A stretch of 64,000 bases of DNA, taken from positions 4,215,501 through 4,279,500 of the forward strand of contig BRXU01000002.1 of assembly GCA_030267565.1 (NCBI GenBank), in the 5' to 3' direction. The notes beneath the pieces were generated by a model. It had not been told where the DNA came from. It saw only the letters and a program-made list of their open reading frames with translations, and did no database searches. How positions within the stretch are numbered: position 1 is the first letter of the stretch; each line of letters starts with the position of its first letter. The DNA comes from Pleodorina starrii. Taxonomy: Eukaryota; Chlorophyta; Chlorophyceae; Chlamydomonadales; Volvocaceae. Made by a program: the position numbers and the translations under genes. Below are positions 10,401 through 20,530 of this stretch, piece after piece.

Positions 10401-12163
10401 CTCTAGCTTGCAAGGCACCCCACCCTTGTTGTTGCGCGTAAGCCCGGCCGTGATTGCGGGGCGGCAGAACAAAAAGGAGACACCTGGCCCAGCCCAGCCA
10501 ACTTGCCTGCGCATTCAGTGCCAGCGCCGGACGCCGTTGCGGACGCAGGCTGCAGCACCGGCGAGGATGCGGACGTGCTGGATGGCCGACTGTCGCCGGG
10601 CATGGAGGTGGAGGCCTGCTTGGCAGGGCGCTTCCCGTAAAGGTTGAAGGGCGGCCGGGCCGGCGCCTGTGCCAACGCTGCGGTGGAGGTGCGCGGGGCA
10701 ACTCCGCGCTTGTTGGGCTGCTGCGGCTGCTGCTGCTGCTGTTGCGGAGCTGCGCTGCCCGAGTAGATGCAGGCGGAACGCGTTTGCGGTCGGGAGGACG
10801 TGGAAACGGGGAGGAGGGCGGCGGCGCGGGACGCGGACGAGGAGGCCGTGTTGCCGGCGCGGGCCGCCCCGGCGCGCCCCCCCATGCAGCCCGGCGCCGG
10901 CTGGGAGGCATGGAGCCGCTGATGCGCGGCGCGGTCGGCGCTGGCAACTGCGGGTGCGTGCCCCTGCAGCGACGGCGACGGCGCCTGCGGCGCCGTGCGC
11001 AGGCACCCGCCGCTGCTGTTGCCGACCCGGAGGGGCGGTCTGGCTATGCGGCTGCAGCCGCCAAACAGCACCGGCGACTGGTCCTCTGGCGGCAGCGGCG
11101 ACGCGGCCGCTGCTGCGCTGGAGTTGGCGCTCGTGCGCAGGCTGAAGCCGGTCCCGCTGGACCTCCGGATGGCGTCGTCGAAGAGCGCCACCATCGCGCC
11201 GACGCGGCTCGGGGTCTCCAGCTGCGACGACTCGTCGCCGTCGGGCCCATCGTCGCCATCCCCCTGCCACGCTGCTGCCTCCGCGGCGGCGCAGCCGTCG
11301 CTCACACCGCCGCCGCTGCTGCAGATGCTGTGGCTGCCGTGGGCCAGTGCGGTCATGTGGGTCGCGTCGCCGTCGCCGTCAGCGCCGGGGCTGGCGGTAC
11401 CGCCCGCCACCTCGACCCCGTGCACGTCCTTGCCGTTGGCCGACTGCCAGCTGGCACCCAAGGTTGTGACCAGGCCAAACGACGGTGAGGTCTCGGTCCA
11501 GCCGCCAGGCTCGTAGCCGGGCCCGGGGAGTGGGGCTGCGGGGGACTGCGCGCTGTCGTCCCCGCCGGCTGCCTCGCAGCCGTCGTACTGCTCGGCGACG
11601 GCCCCCAGGGTGCTTATGCGTGGCAAGACAGAGACCTTCGGGCAACTGCCTGCGGCATGGTGAGGCAGGCGGGGCCGTAGCTGCGGTAGGCCGCCGCTGG
11701 AGCAGCCTTGCTCGTTGTTGTAGCAGCTTGCGCCGCCTTGGGAGTGGTATGCGCCGTCCTGTAAGTAAGCCAGGCCGTGTAGGGAGCTGCCTCCGAAGGA
11801 GCGCCCTGCGCCGCCACAGCTGCTTCCGCCGATGCTGGAGGTCCTGTTGCTCAGGGGCCCGAGACTGCACATGTCTTCGGCGCAGGAGGCGTGGCCGCCA
11901 TCTGAGCTGGCGCTGCCCTGCGAAATCCGCGGAGGGTATAAGGGGATGGAGGAGGGGGAGAGGCAAGGCACAAGCAGCTGCGGCCCGCTCCCCTCGCCGA
12001 GAGCTTTCTTCAGGGCGTTCACGGCAGGGGAGGTATCATTGGCCGACGACGAAGCATCCTCGCATGTTGTATTGCTGCCGCCGCATGCTCCCGTGGATCC
12101 ATTGACGACTTTCGGCGAGAGCAGTCCACTACTGGCGGTGTCGCGGAGAAGTCCGATCGGCAT
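4478..12163 (-). CDS. Giant alanine-rich protein with tandem helical repeats, unknown function
   Basis: I do not recognise this gene. The C-terminal frame is open from about 10275 down to the stop at 4478; its first ATG is at 9808, but in-frame protein-like sequence (YSVDSVCSEGIPSAR, NPVYASTPLSPSGKK) continues upstream. That suggests splicing to an exon starting at ATG 12163 (MPIGLLRDTASSGLLSPK) and ending near 10424 at an AGG|GTGGGG donor. The acceptor is unresolved between about 10180 and 10270. Joined, the protein would be about 2,480 residues. The N-terminal half is Ser/Gly/Ala-rich with a short Gln run. A hydrophobic Ala/Val segment near 7725-7870 is followed by RARRRR and could be a membrane span. 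An acidic patch (EEEQEEEDP) follows. From about 6440 to 4905 the protein is made of about 13 repeats of 36-37 residues. If the splice is wrong, these are two genes (10403-12163 and 4478-9808). Confidence 0.6.
4905..6440 (-). repeat. Coding tandem repeats, about 13 units of 36-37 residues
   Basis: Within the giant protein, units begin with a basic cluster (ARRVLAGVCFAVEAM, ARQLRYALACVATEA, SRRQVLSLASLAAGS, SRQQLLLSRVGREAA). They continue with an Ala-rich stretch and end with an acidic-hydrophobic helix such as EEAALARLAK or EDVALEQLRR. Unit lengths that I counted run from 33 to 38. The pattern suggests two amphipathic helices per unit. It does not match the OPR, PPR, TPR or HEAT consensus as I know them. 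Confidence 0.7.
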
Positions 12164-12994
12164 GACAGAGTCCTTGATCTTTATGATAAATTACAGAATC
12201 CACAAATGCTACTGACCAGTCGACTGGATTTCAGCATCACTGGCAAGTCATCTCCGAGACGGCACGTTGTGGGTCAACGGACGGTAAGAGGTGCGGGTCC
12301 TGCGAAGACGAGGGTCGGGCCGGTACACGCCAAAGCATGAAGTAAGATATACAAGTATTTATAACGGGTGGATCAGCAAGGATGTGTTGCGGGCAAGGAG
12401 GTGTCCGGGGGCGGCGACAAGCTGATGTGCAACAACTTGCTACTGGTGCCTGTCCTTTGCCAACATACCAGGCTGTCGCTCCATCTTGCAATGGATTACG
12501 GTTGAGTCTAAAATGCGCCACGCTAGTGCGGAAGCTGGCGCTGGCCGCTTCCGCAGCGCGCAGCTGTAGATGGCTGCTGACGGGGGAGTCGGAACCTACT
12601 CGTGGGCTAGTGGAATCGCAACACTATAGCAATCAAATAATGTGATACCAATGCTATTTCGTCTTCCTTTATGCTAATGAATGCTGAATCAGTCTCACCA
12701 AAGTCGAGTTTCAAAACAATGTACGGCACATACACTCGTTCGCTCCTTCAATGTGACAATGTCACCACTTTCTAGGGACACCTTTAAGAACTAAATGAGG
12801 CGGTGCTTTTTGCTGCTCTCCCGTATTGGACGTTAGTTTGGTGTCCTTCGCATACGCTACCTTACGCTGTTCAGCATTGTACTGGAGCAATACTGAACTT
12901 TCTCTACCTTGTAAAATTTCAGCCTCAAAGGTAGTGAATTCTTATTACGATTGGGCAACTTGCCAGAAAGTGGTGTAAATTGCCAACTGTCAGT
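12164..12994. promoter_or_regulatory. Divergent intergenic region between the giant gene and the synergin-like gene
   Basis: About 830 bp lie between two opposing start codons (12163 minus, 12995 plus). The sequence is less GC-rich than both genes, especially 12600-12960. It must hold both promoters and both 5' UTRs. No TATA box or other element is clear enough to place. Confidence 0.5.
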
Positions 12995-15900
12995 ATGTCT
13001 GGAGGTGGGGCCTTGGGCGTAGATTTGTTGGGAGATATAACAGTAACTAACAATGACGACGGGAGCGGCAGAGCCGCAGCGAAGTGGTCGCCGGTGGTGC
13101 CCGGAGAAAATGCATTTCCACTCCCAGCAGACGCAAGCCACAGCAGCCATGAGAGAGCGATGGAGCTCGCGCCAGGAGGCGTAGTTGACCTGCTCGGAGA
13201 TTCGCCGCAGCCTCGGGCGTCGCCAGCCGCTCCCACGGTCGTTGCCGTTGGCAGTCCCCCAGTAGACCTGCTGGGCGATGAAGTCGTTGAGGCCCCGTCC
13301 GCCGCAGGGCAGACCCCTGGTGAAAACCCACCACAGGAGCCCGCAGCAGCTTCCACTTCCCAAGAGGACGACATCCCAGCCACGCCGGCCAGTCCTGCTG
13401 AGGAACCCAGCGGTCACACACAAGGTGAGCTGAGCGGGCTGCCAAGCAACCAAGTCCAGGAGCAGCAGCAGCAGCTGGAGCCGCAGGAGGGCACTGCCCT
13501 CAGCCTAACCGTCGACTCGCTGGCGGTCTGGCAGCCGGAGCTTGGCTCAGCCACAGAGCCTGGCGACGCCGCTGCCACGTCACAAACCGCTGACAGCGAG
13601 AGCGGCCGGCCAGAACAGCAGCAACCGCCAGCAATTGAGCCTCCAGGTAACGCAGCCGAAGAGCTGCAATGGCAGGAGCCCGGCGAGCCGCCGGCCACGG
13701 CGGCGCCACCGGCAGCGGAGCCCCAGGCGCGCTCCGCCACCACTGCAGCCGAGTCGCTGGACGGCGGCACGGCGGCGGCTGACCGCGCCAGCGCCGACGG
13801 CAGCGGCGGTGGCTCGCAGTCCTTGCCCAGCGACTCAAATCCCGACGGAAATTCCGGCGACGGCGGCCCGTCGGACGACGGCAGTGAGGCCCCCAGCGGA
13901 CAGGCAAGCGACGGCGACGAGCGCTTCGATTCGGACCGAGAGGTGGTGGAGGAGGAAGATGCCTTTGGCGACTTTGCCGACTTCACCTCCGCCTCGCACT
14001 TCCTGCCGGGGGGTGTTGGCGGCGGCGGGATCGGACTTGGCTTCGGCCAGACGCAGCCGCCGCCGTCGGCCTCGGCAGCTGCGGCCGCACGCGCGGCGGC
14101 AGCCTCCGCCGGCGGCCCCGCAGGCAGCTCCTCGCCCTCGGCGCACCGCCACGCGCACCTGGGCCCGATGGCGCGATCCATGCACGGCATGCTGGGGGCC
14201 GGCGGCGTCGGCGGCGGCTCGCAGCACCACGGGACGACGGCGTCGACGGCCAGCGGCGCGGTCTCGGAGCACGGCAGCTTAGGGGGGGAGTTCAGCGACT
14301 TTAGTCACCAGTCTCCGCCGCCCAGCGTCGCGCCGTCGCGGGGAGGTAAGGCCGCGGGGACGCGCACATGTGTACGATTGCGCAGCCCGAGCTGAGCTCT
14401 TGACAGGGTGGGGGTAGGGTATGACAGTCCAAACGGTACTGACATGGTGAGGGAAAGGTCGTCGACTCGGGTACAGAGAGAGCGAGCGCGGAAACCGGGC
14501 CGCAGCCCATGCCGGAACGGACGGATGCATCCTGGTGTGCACCTTCTACGAGCGCGGACGCGGACGCGGCCGTGCCCTGCACTGCCCTGCACTGCACGCG
14601 CGCCATGAACCTTGAGGGCCGGCTGTCCTGCGGGGGAGTACTGCTGTTGCCTTGACCGTTACCGTGACAGGGAGCGTCTATGACGCCGCCTTGTTGCCAA
14701 ACTAGGCCATGTTGCGGAACATACAAATAAGATGTTGGCCTGTTTAAACGTATCTGCCAAACACATCAGCTAAGCACACCTGCTACACACACATACACCT
14801 GCTCGGTGATTGATCCCATACATAACCCTCCAGGCGGCGGCCGCAAGTCCGTGGCTTCCATCGCCTCTGTGGGCAGCCGCGCCGGCGCCGACGACGACCT
14901 GGGTGACTACGGCTCCGTAGTGGGCAGCAGCGTGTGGCGCGCCCCGTCGCAGATGGCAACGTCCTCCTACGCCGCCGCCGCCGGCGCGGACGACGACTTT
15001 GGCGACTTCACCTCAGACATCACCTCCACCTCCGACTTTGCGCCCTCCACCCAGCCGCCCTCCGCCGTAGCCGTCAGCGGCCCCGGCAGCGTGCACCCCG
15101 ACGACGATTTCGGCAGCTTCGCCAGCCACCGCAGCACCGCCGACGACGACGAGGACGACTTTGGGAACTTCAACGCCGCGCCGGCGGCGGCGGGAGCGGC
15201 GGGCGGGGCAGGGCCGTCGGGCAGTGGCGGCGCGGCGGCGGCAGCCGCCACCGCCGCCGCAGGTGGCAGCGGCGCGGCAGCCGCCGCTGGTGGATCCGGC
15301 GGCGTCGCCAGCGCCGTGCCTGGCGGCGCGGGGGCGGCGGCCGCGGGGCTCAGTCCCCGCGACGCGGCGGCGGCTACCGCCGCCACGGCTGGCGTCCCAC
15401 ATCCATACCACTCCACTCAGACCGTGGGCCCTGTTGTGTCGCCCGCGAGCGCATCCACGTCAGATGCCGCCGCCGCCGGCGCCGCCGAGGTGGCGCCGTT
15501 GCAGCTGCCTCCGGCGGAGCTTCGCCAGGCGGTGGCGCGCGCGCTCCAGCCGCTCCTGCCGCCGGGCATGCCGGTCGGCGTCGGCAGCGCACCGCAGGTC
15601 CTCCCGGACGAGCAGGTCGTCTCCGCGGCGTGGGCGCAGCTGCGGCGGCACGTGCAGCAGGGCACGCTGGCGGACGCGGCAGGGGCAGGGGCTGGCGGAG
15701 GCGGCATCGTCGCGCACAACGGCGTTCCGCTGCCGCCGCTGCCCGGAAGCACGGCGCCGCAGGCGAATGGGCACGGCGCGGCGCAGGATGGCAGCAGCGG
15801 CGGCGGCGGCGGCACGGGCAGCTTCCGGAGTGGGTACGCTCCGGCGGTCAAGTGAGTTGGTGCCAGGTTGCGTGCGCGCGCGAGAGTTGGTGTGCGTAGG

Positions 15901-16841
15901 CGTAGGCATTCGTGGTTGCGCGATGCAACTACACGCGCTCTCATGAGCATCTCACGTAGGCGGCCCTCCCAACGACCGCTCTCGTTGTCCTTTGGAGGGC
16001 CGCCCTGCAGCCACCGCCCGGTCGCTGCGTCTGTGTCTGCTGCTGTGTCTGCTGCTGCGGCTGCGACTGCGGCTGCTGCGGCTGCTGTGTTCCACCGGGT
16101 AAGATCCGTGCTGCTGCCTGCCGGCAGGTTCACGCGGCCCCTGCGGTGGAAGGGCTCCGACTCGGAGCGGCGCCTGCTGGCTGGCCTGGGGCTCAGCGAG
16201 CTCGCGGCGCAGGCGAGGATGATGGAGGCGGCGGCGGCAGCGGCGGCGGAGGGGTTCCTCCGGCAGCCGGGGGCGGGACGAGGGGGCCGAATGGACTTGG
16301 CCGGCACTGGGGCGGGAGGCGGCGGCGGTGGAGGCGGGTTGCGGCAGATGGGAGCGGCGCTGGCCAGCTTTGGCGACGCACCGCGGAGGATGCGCGCGGA
16401 CGTCAGCACGATGTCAGGTGGGGTTGGGGATAAGGGGTGAGGGACGGGGTGAGGGGGCTGACGAGTGCCCACACTCGGGGGTGCAGAGCGAATGCACCTG
16501 TGTGGCATCTTGACGCCGCACCATTGACCCGGTACCCTGTCGCGCGGCTCCTGACCCTCCCCTCCCCGCCCCGCCACATCCCCGCTGCCATCCCCTCAGC
16601 AGCCGGCCTGCACCGAGACACCGAGTGCGACGCCGGGGGCCCGTCGGGGGGCAGCAACGGCGTGGCGGCCGGGAGCGGCGGCAGCCGCAGTCGCGGTCTG
16701 GAGCCCAACGGTGAAGCCGGGGGCCCGCTGCAGGAGCGCGTCGGAGGGGCGGGCACCAACGGCGGAACTCCACGCGCGCCCGGCAGCGCCAACGGCTTCG
16801 CGGAATCGCAACAGCCGCCTGGGGGCTACGCGGAGAAGTAA
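12995..16841 (+). CDS. Synergin/aftiphilin-like clathrin-adaptor ear-binding protein
   Basis: Four exons fit in frame: 12995..14345, 14834..15851, 16128..16417 and 16600..16841, with good donors (GTAAGG, GTGAGT, GTGGGG) and CAG acceptors, giving 966 residues. The ATG at 12995 opens MSGGGALGVDLLGD. The N-terminal third carries three VDLLGD motifs. The centre carries acidic-aromatic motifs: EDAFGDFADF near residue 320, GEFSDF near 431, then DDDLGDY, DDDFGDF, DDDFGSF and EDDFGNF between about 470 and 565. In gamma-synergin, aftiphilin and epsinR such D-F-x-D-F/W motifs bind the gamma-ear of AP-1 and GGA adaptors, and DLL-type motifs resemble clathrin or adaptor ligands. I infer a peripheral trans-Golgi/endosome trafficking protein. 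The rest is Ala/Gly/Ser-rich and disordered apart from a basic segment (FTRPLRWKGSDSERRLL) in exon 3. No enzymatic domain is visible. Confidence 0.72.
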
Positions 16842-18090
16842 GCGGCGGGCGGCCGGACCGGGGGCGAGGGCGATGCGTCAGGCGGGGGGAAGGCGGAGCG
16901 CCCTGCGTCGGGGGCGGAGGGCCGTGCAGCTGAGCCCTTGCCAAGACTGGACGGGGCTTCTTAGTGGGGTTTCATGTCTTCGGGCGTTGGTCGTTGGCCC
17001 GGTGGGTTTCGATGCGGACCTTGATGGGATGCGTGGGGGCGGTCGTGTCCTGCCCTGGGGTTCCCCGGCCACTGCCGCATTCGTTGGACTACCGTAAGCA
17101 TTATGTCTGAAGGGCGGGCCTCGAGCAAGGCGAGGGATTGCTGAACGTGGTGCGGTGGCGGCGGGGGCGGTGGGGGGTAATGTAGCGGTATCGGTGCATT
17201 GTGGGACGCTGTTGGGGGTGCGTGAGAGTGAGGTATGCATGTCATGCGTAAAGGCGCTCGGTGTCATGGTACCTTTCGTTTCGCACTGGGAGGGCCGTGC
17301 TGGGCCCTGGTTTGCGGCATTGAGGCTTTGAGGGACCTGCATTTTCTTGAATCATTGGTGACGGTTCGGTCCACCTCTTGTTGTGGGAGGAAAGGGCCTG
17401 ATCGAGGCGGCTGGGTGTACGGTATCTCTTCGAGTCGCATGCAGGGTGGAGTGGTGTCTTACATGGATGAGGATGAGCGACGCAAGTGGGGGGGCTCTGG
17501 TCTCTCGGCTCTGGGCGGCACCGACAGGCCGGCTCTGCGGTGTAGTGCTGCAGGCGCGGCGAGTGCGGGACACGTCCGTTGGCAGCAACCAGCAGATCTG
17601 TATGAGTGCATCTGTGTGCGTGGTGGCGGCAGCGGCGGTGGCGGTGGTGGTGGTGGAAAATAAACACGAAGCGGTCGTCACTCGTTACGCGGTCGTCTAA
17701 CTGTACACTGCCAGCCGGCGCGGGCGCCGTTCGTGGCGGCGGTCATGGTCCTTTCGAGCCTTTCCGCGCTCCGCAGAAGCTACTGTCACAACCCATATGA
17801 TCCTTGCGAGCTACCGTAGTCCATGTGCGATCAAGGCGAGGTTGAGCCCGGGACGGGACAGTCCGCCCTCCTCTCCTCTCGTTAGGGGACCCAACGCAGC
17901 ATTGCCCGGTACAGACGCCACCCAGCCAAAGCCAGCCAGCGCTGCCAACCGCACCCGTCAAGTTGTGCCGCAGCGCCACGGCGCCAAATCCCCTTCGTCG
18001 CTCCAACCCACCGGCCGCTACCGGTATCACGCGACACCGGGCGCGCGCGCCTCGATTCGGCTCCCACCGCCCCACCGAGTCACCGTCCTC
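16842..18090. other. Convergent intergenic region with two 3' UTRs
   Basis: It lies between the synergin-like gene (+) and the NlpC/P60-like gene (-). A minus-strand TGTAA (TTACA at 17459-17463) lies about 630 nt past the stop of the latter and is a reasonable poly(A) signal. No plus-strand TGTAA was found close behind the synergin stop. No coding segment is recognisable. Confidence 0.5.
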
Positions 18091-19697
18091 CTACCAAGCC
18101 TCCTCCTTTTCCCCACCCGTGACCCGGCTCCCGAATATCGAGTACTTATCCGGGTTCCATGTCGTACTTGGTGTCGTACCGTGCCCTGTACGACGGACTG
18201 TGCCCACGATCCAAGAGGGGCACGCGCCCTGCGAGCTCGTGGAGCCTTGCTGCTGCACCACCTGCGTCTGCGTCTGCTGCAGCTGCTGCTGCAGCCCATG
18301 CGGCTGCGTTTCATTCCTGGTGCTACTGCTACCCGTAAGCCCGCGGGGCGTCCACAGCTCGGGGCTCTGGGGGACGCACAGGCCGTCCAGCCAGGGGTCG
18401 ATGCTGCAAAAGTGGTGGGCGATGAGCTTCCAGCGCGACGACTCGAAGCGGAAGCTGTCGTACGGCATCACCCACTTGTACCGCTCGCGGGACCCTGTCG
18501 GGCAGGCGCCGGCGCGCGATCCATGGCGGCGGCGCGGAGACCGGAGGAGGGCGGTGCGTCTCAGACAGGTTGCGTGCGGCCACCGGGCTGCAAAGCGGCA
18601 GTAGCGACGAGGAGTGGAGGCGGCAGGGGGGGCCGGGCGCGCGTGCGTGCCTCCGATTTGCCGGCGGCGGCGGCCGCCGTGAAGTGGCCTAGCGCCCTGG
18701 TTTGAGCCCAAGCCTCTTCCCCCGCCACCCATGCCCACCTATGGTTGCCTCCCCGGTGGATCCCCCCACGAAGATCTCCACGTGCGTCATGTCGAAGACG
18801 GGCCGCCGCGAGCCGGGCTGGGTGTAGGTGCCGCTGTAGAACACCAGGTCGCCCGGCCGCAGCTGCGAGGCGCTCGCCAGTCGTACGGGAAGCGTGTCGT
18901 ACTGCACGGGCATCGAGCGAGCACGCAGCAGTGGGAGGGCGCGGGGCGCGGTTTCCACCAGTGCGCAGCTGGGCCCGTGGGCAAGTGCGTGTGCGCCGGG
19001 CCGCCGGGCCGCCGGCTCTCGACGGGTGACACACTCCCTCGGCGCCATTTACGGTAGAAAGGCGCAGGTGAGAAGGCTCAGGCCAGGCTTGTCTTTTCGG
19101 TAATACACCGCTGCAACCCTGCGCCCGCCTGCCTTCCACACGAGCGGCCCGCCAAGACACACCCAACGAACTCCTTCCAGACACCCCACACCCCCGAGGG
19201 ACGCAGCACGCAGGGCCCCAGCGCTTGCCAGTTGCCACTACCGGGGGTGGCAAAGACGATACCGCAGCGGCGGGACGCAGAACCGACCGAGAACCCGGTC
19301 TACCGGTACCTGATATGCCTGGTTGCCCGGACCCAGCCGGAAGCCCAGCTGGCGCTGCAGCTGCCGAGCCACCCGGCGCACCAGTCCACAGCAGTCCAGG
19401 AACAGCGGCGCGTGGTGCAGCTGGCGGCCCGAGCTGGAGCAGCCCTCGCAGCTGCAGTATTGGCGGTCGTGGTGCTTCCGGGCGTACGGCACGCCTGCGA
19501 GGGCGGAGGGCAGGCGGCGGGTCGCGGATGGGGGTGTCGGTGCGGTGTCGTGTGTGCCGGGCGGAGGAGGTCCCGGAGGGTCCGGCACCGCCCCGTGCGC
19601 GCGTTCCCACAGCCTACGACGCACCGATGAACCCTCGGGCGGTCTCGACGAACAGGGCGCGCAGCCGCGCCCGCCGTTCCTCTCGGGCTGCCGCTTG
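18091..19697 (-). CDS. NlpC/P60-fold protein, 5' exon not found
   Basis: Four exons fit in frame: 19697..19625, 19494..19310, 18901..18739 and 18494..18091. The reading is ARLRALFVETARGFIG, then VPYARKHHDRQYC, then FLDCCGLVRR, a gap, QLRPGDLVFYSGTY, MTHVEIFVGG, then RYKWVMPYDSFRF and DPWLDGLCVP. This is the order of an NlpC/P60 papain-like domain: nucleophile Cys in D-C-x-G-L-V, the PGDLVFY strand, then the catalytic His in HVEIFVGG. Bacterial members cut cell-wall peptides; I recall related proteins in eukaryotes without an assigned substrate, so the reaction here is unknown. The C-terminus is a Gln-rich tail after LCVP. The frame upstream of 19697 stays open to about 19814 but holds no ATG, so at least one further 5' exon lies to the right. 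Confidence 0.7.
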
Positions 19698-20530
19698 CTG
19701 CGGTGTGGGGTTGGCGTGTCTGGACTGAGGACTGGTTTTGGAGGGCCCCAAGGTCGCGCCCGCTCCGGATGCCTGCAGGGGGCAGCCAAGGGAGAGGCGT
19801 GCCTCGTATGTAGGTCATGTCTCATGCGCGGGGGAAAGTGCTTCTTCCAGGCAGGTTGGCGGCGTGTGTGGCATCCGTAGCCGGGTGTGACTGGTGCCGC
19901 CCGCTTTGGCGAGGAGCAGCGATGGGGTGACCGTTGAGTGTCGTTGAAGTGTGCGTGGGCAAAGGGGGAGGGGCTATCCACGGAGAGGCCGGAGCCCGTA
20001 AACGGTAAGGAGTATGTGTGTGTGTGTGTGGTCAAGAGGAACAGAGCGGGGTTGGGGCTACAACCATGCGAGATTGGAGGCAGTGTCGCAGCAGCGAAAT
20101 ACTTGGTATGTCTACAACGCCTAAATGGCATGGGAACGCCTGGGGCCCTATGGTCCGTTCAGCTCGCCTGGCTCCTCCTGCTATGAACGAATTCGGCAAA
20201 GGCGTCCTGAAGGCTTGGAGCGCGGTTCTTGATTGCTAACGCCCCGTAGTCGCTTTCTCCGAAGCCGGTATTTGTCAGGGTGCGCATTGCCGCCGCTAAA
20301 GCGCTTGGGGCAGATAGATGTAATATGTCGCGATAGTGCGCTTCATAGCTCTACCTGCGACTTCCTCAGAGGTGGCGTATTGACCACCGGAACGGGAACG
20401 GGACGGACAGCATGTTGTTGAAGCCGTTGGCCGTTAATCGTACTCTTCAGTCGGAAGAGCTCGGAAGCAGCACTGGCATTCGCATGCCATTTTTCGCAGC
20501 TGAAACATCAGTTAATATTGTCTGGTCGCT
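19698..20530. promoter_or_regulatory. Divergent region between the NlpC-like and GNAT genes
   Basis: It contains the missing first exon and promoter of the NlpC-like gene (minus) and the promoter and 5' UTR of the GNAT gene (plus). GC content falls after about 20050. A short GT run occurs near 20015-20030. No element can be placed with confidence. Confidence 0.45.

Noticed and set aside
12980..12994. Upstream TTG start for the synergin-like protein
   Set aside because: The ATG at 12995 is the first true start codon, and a non-ATG start is not needed.
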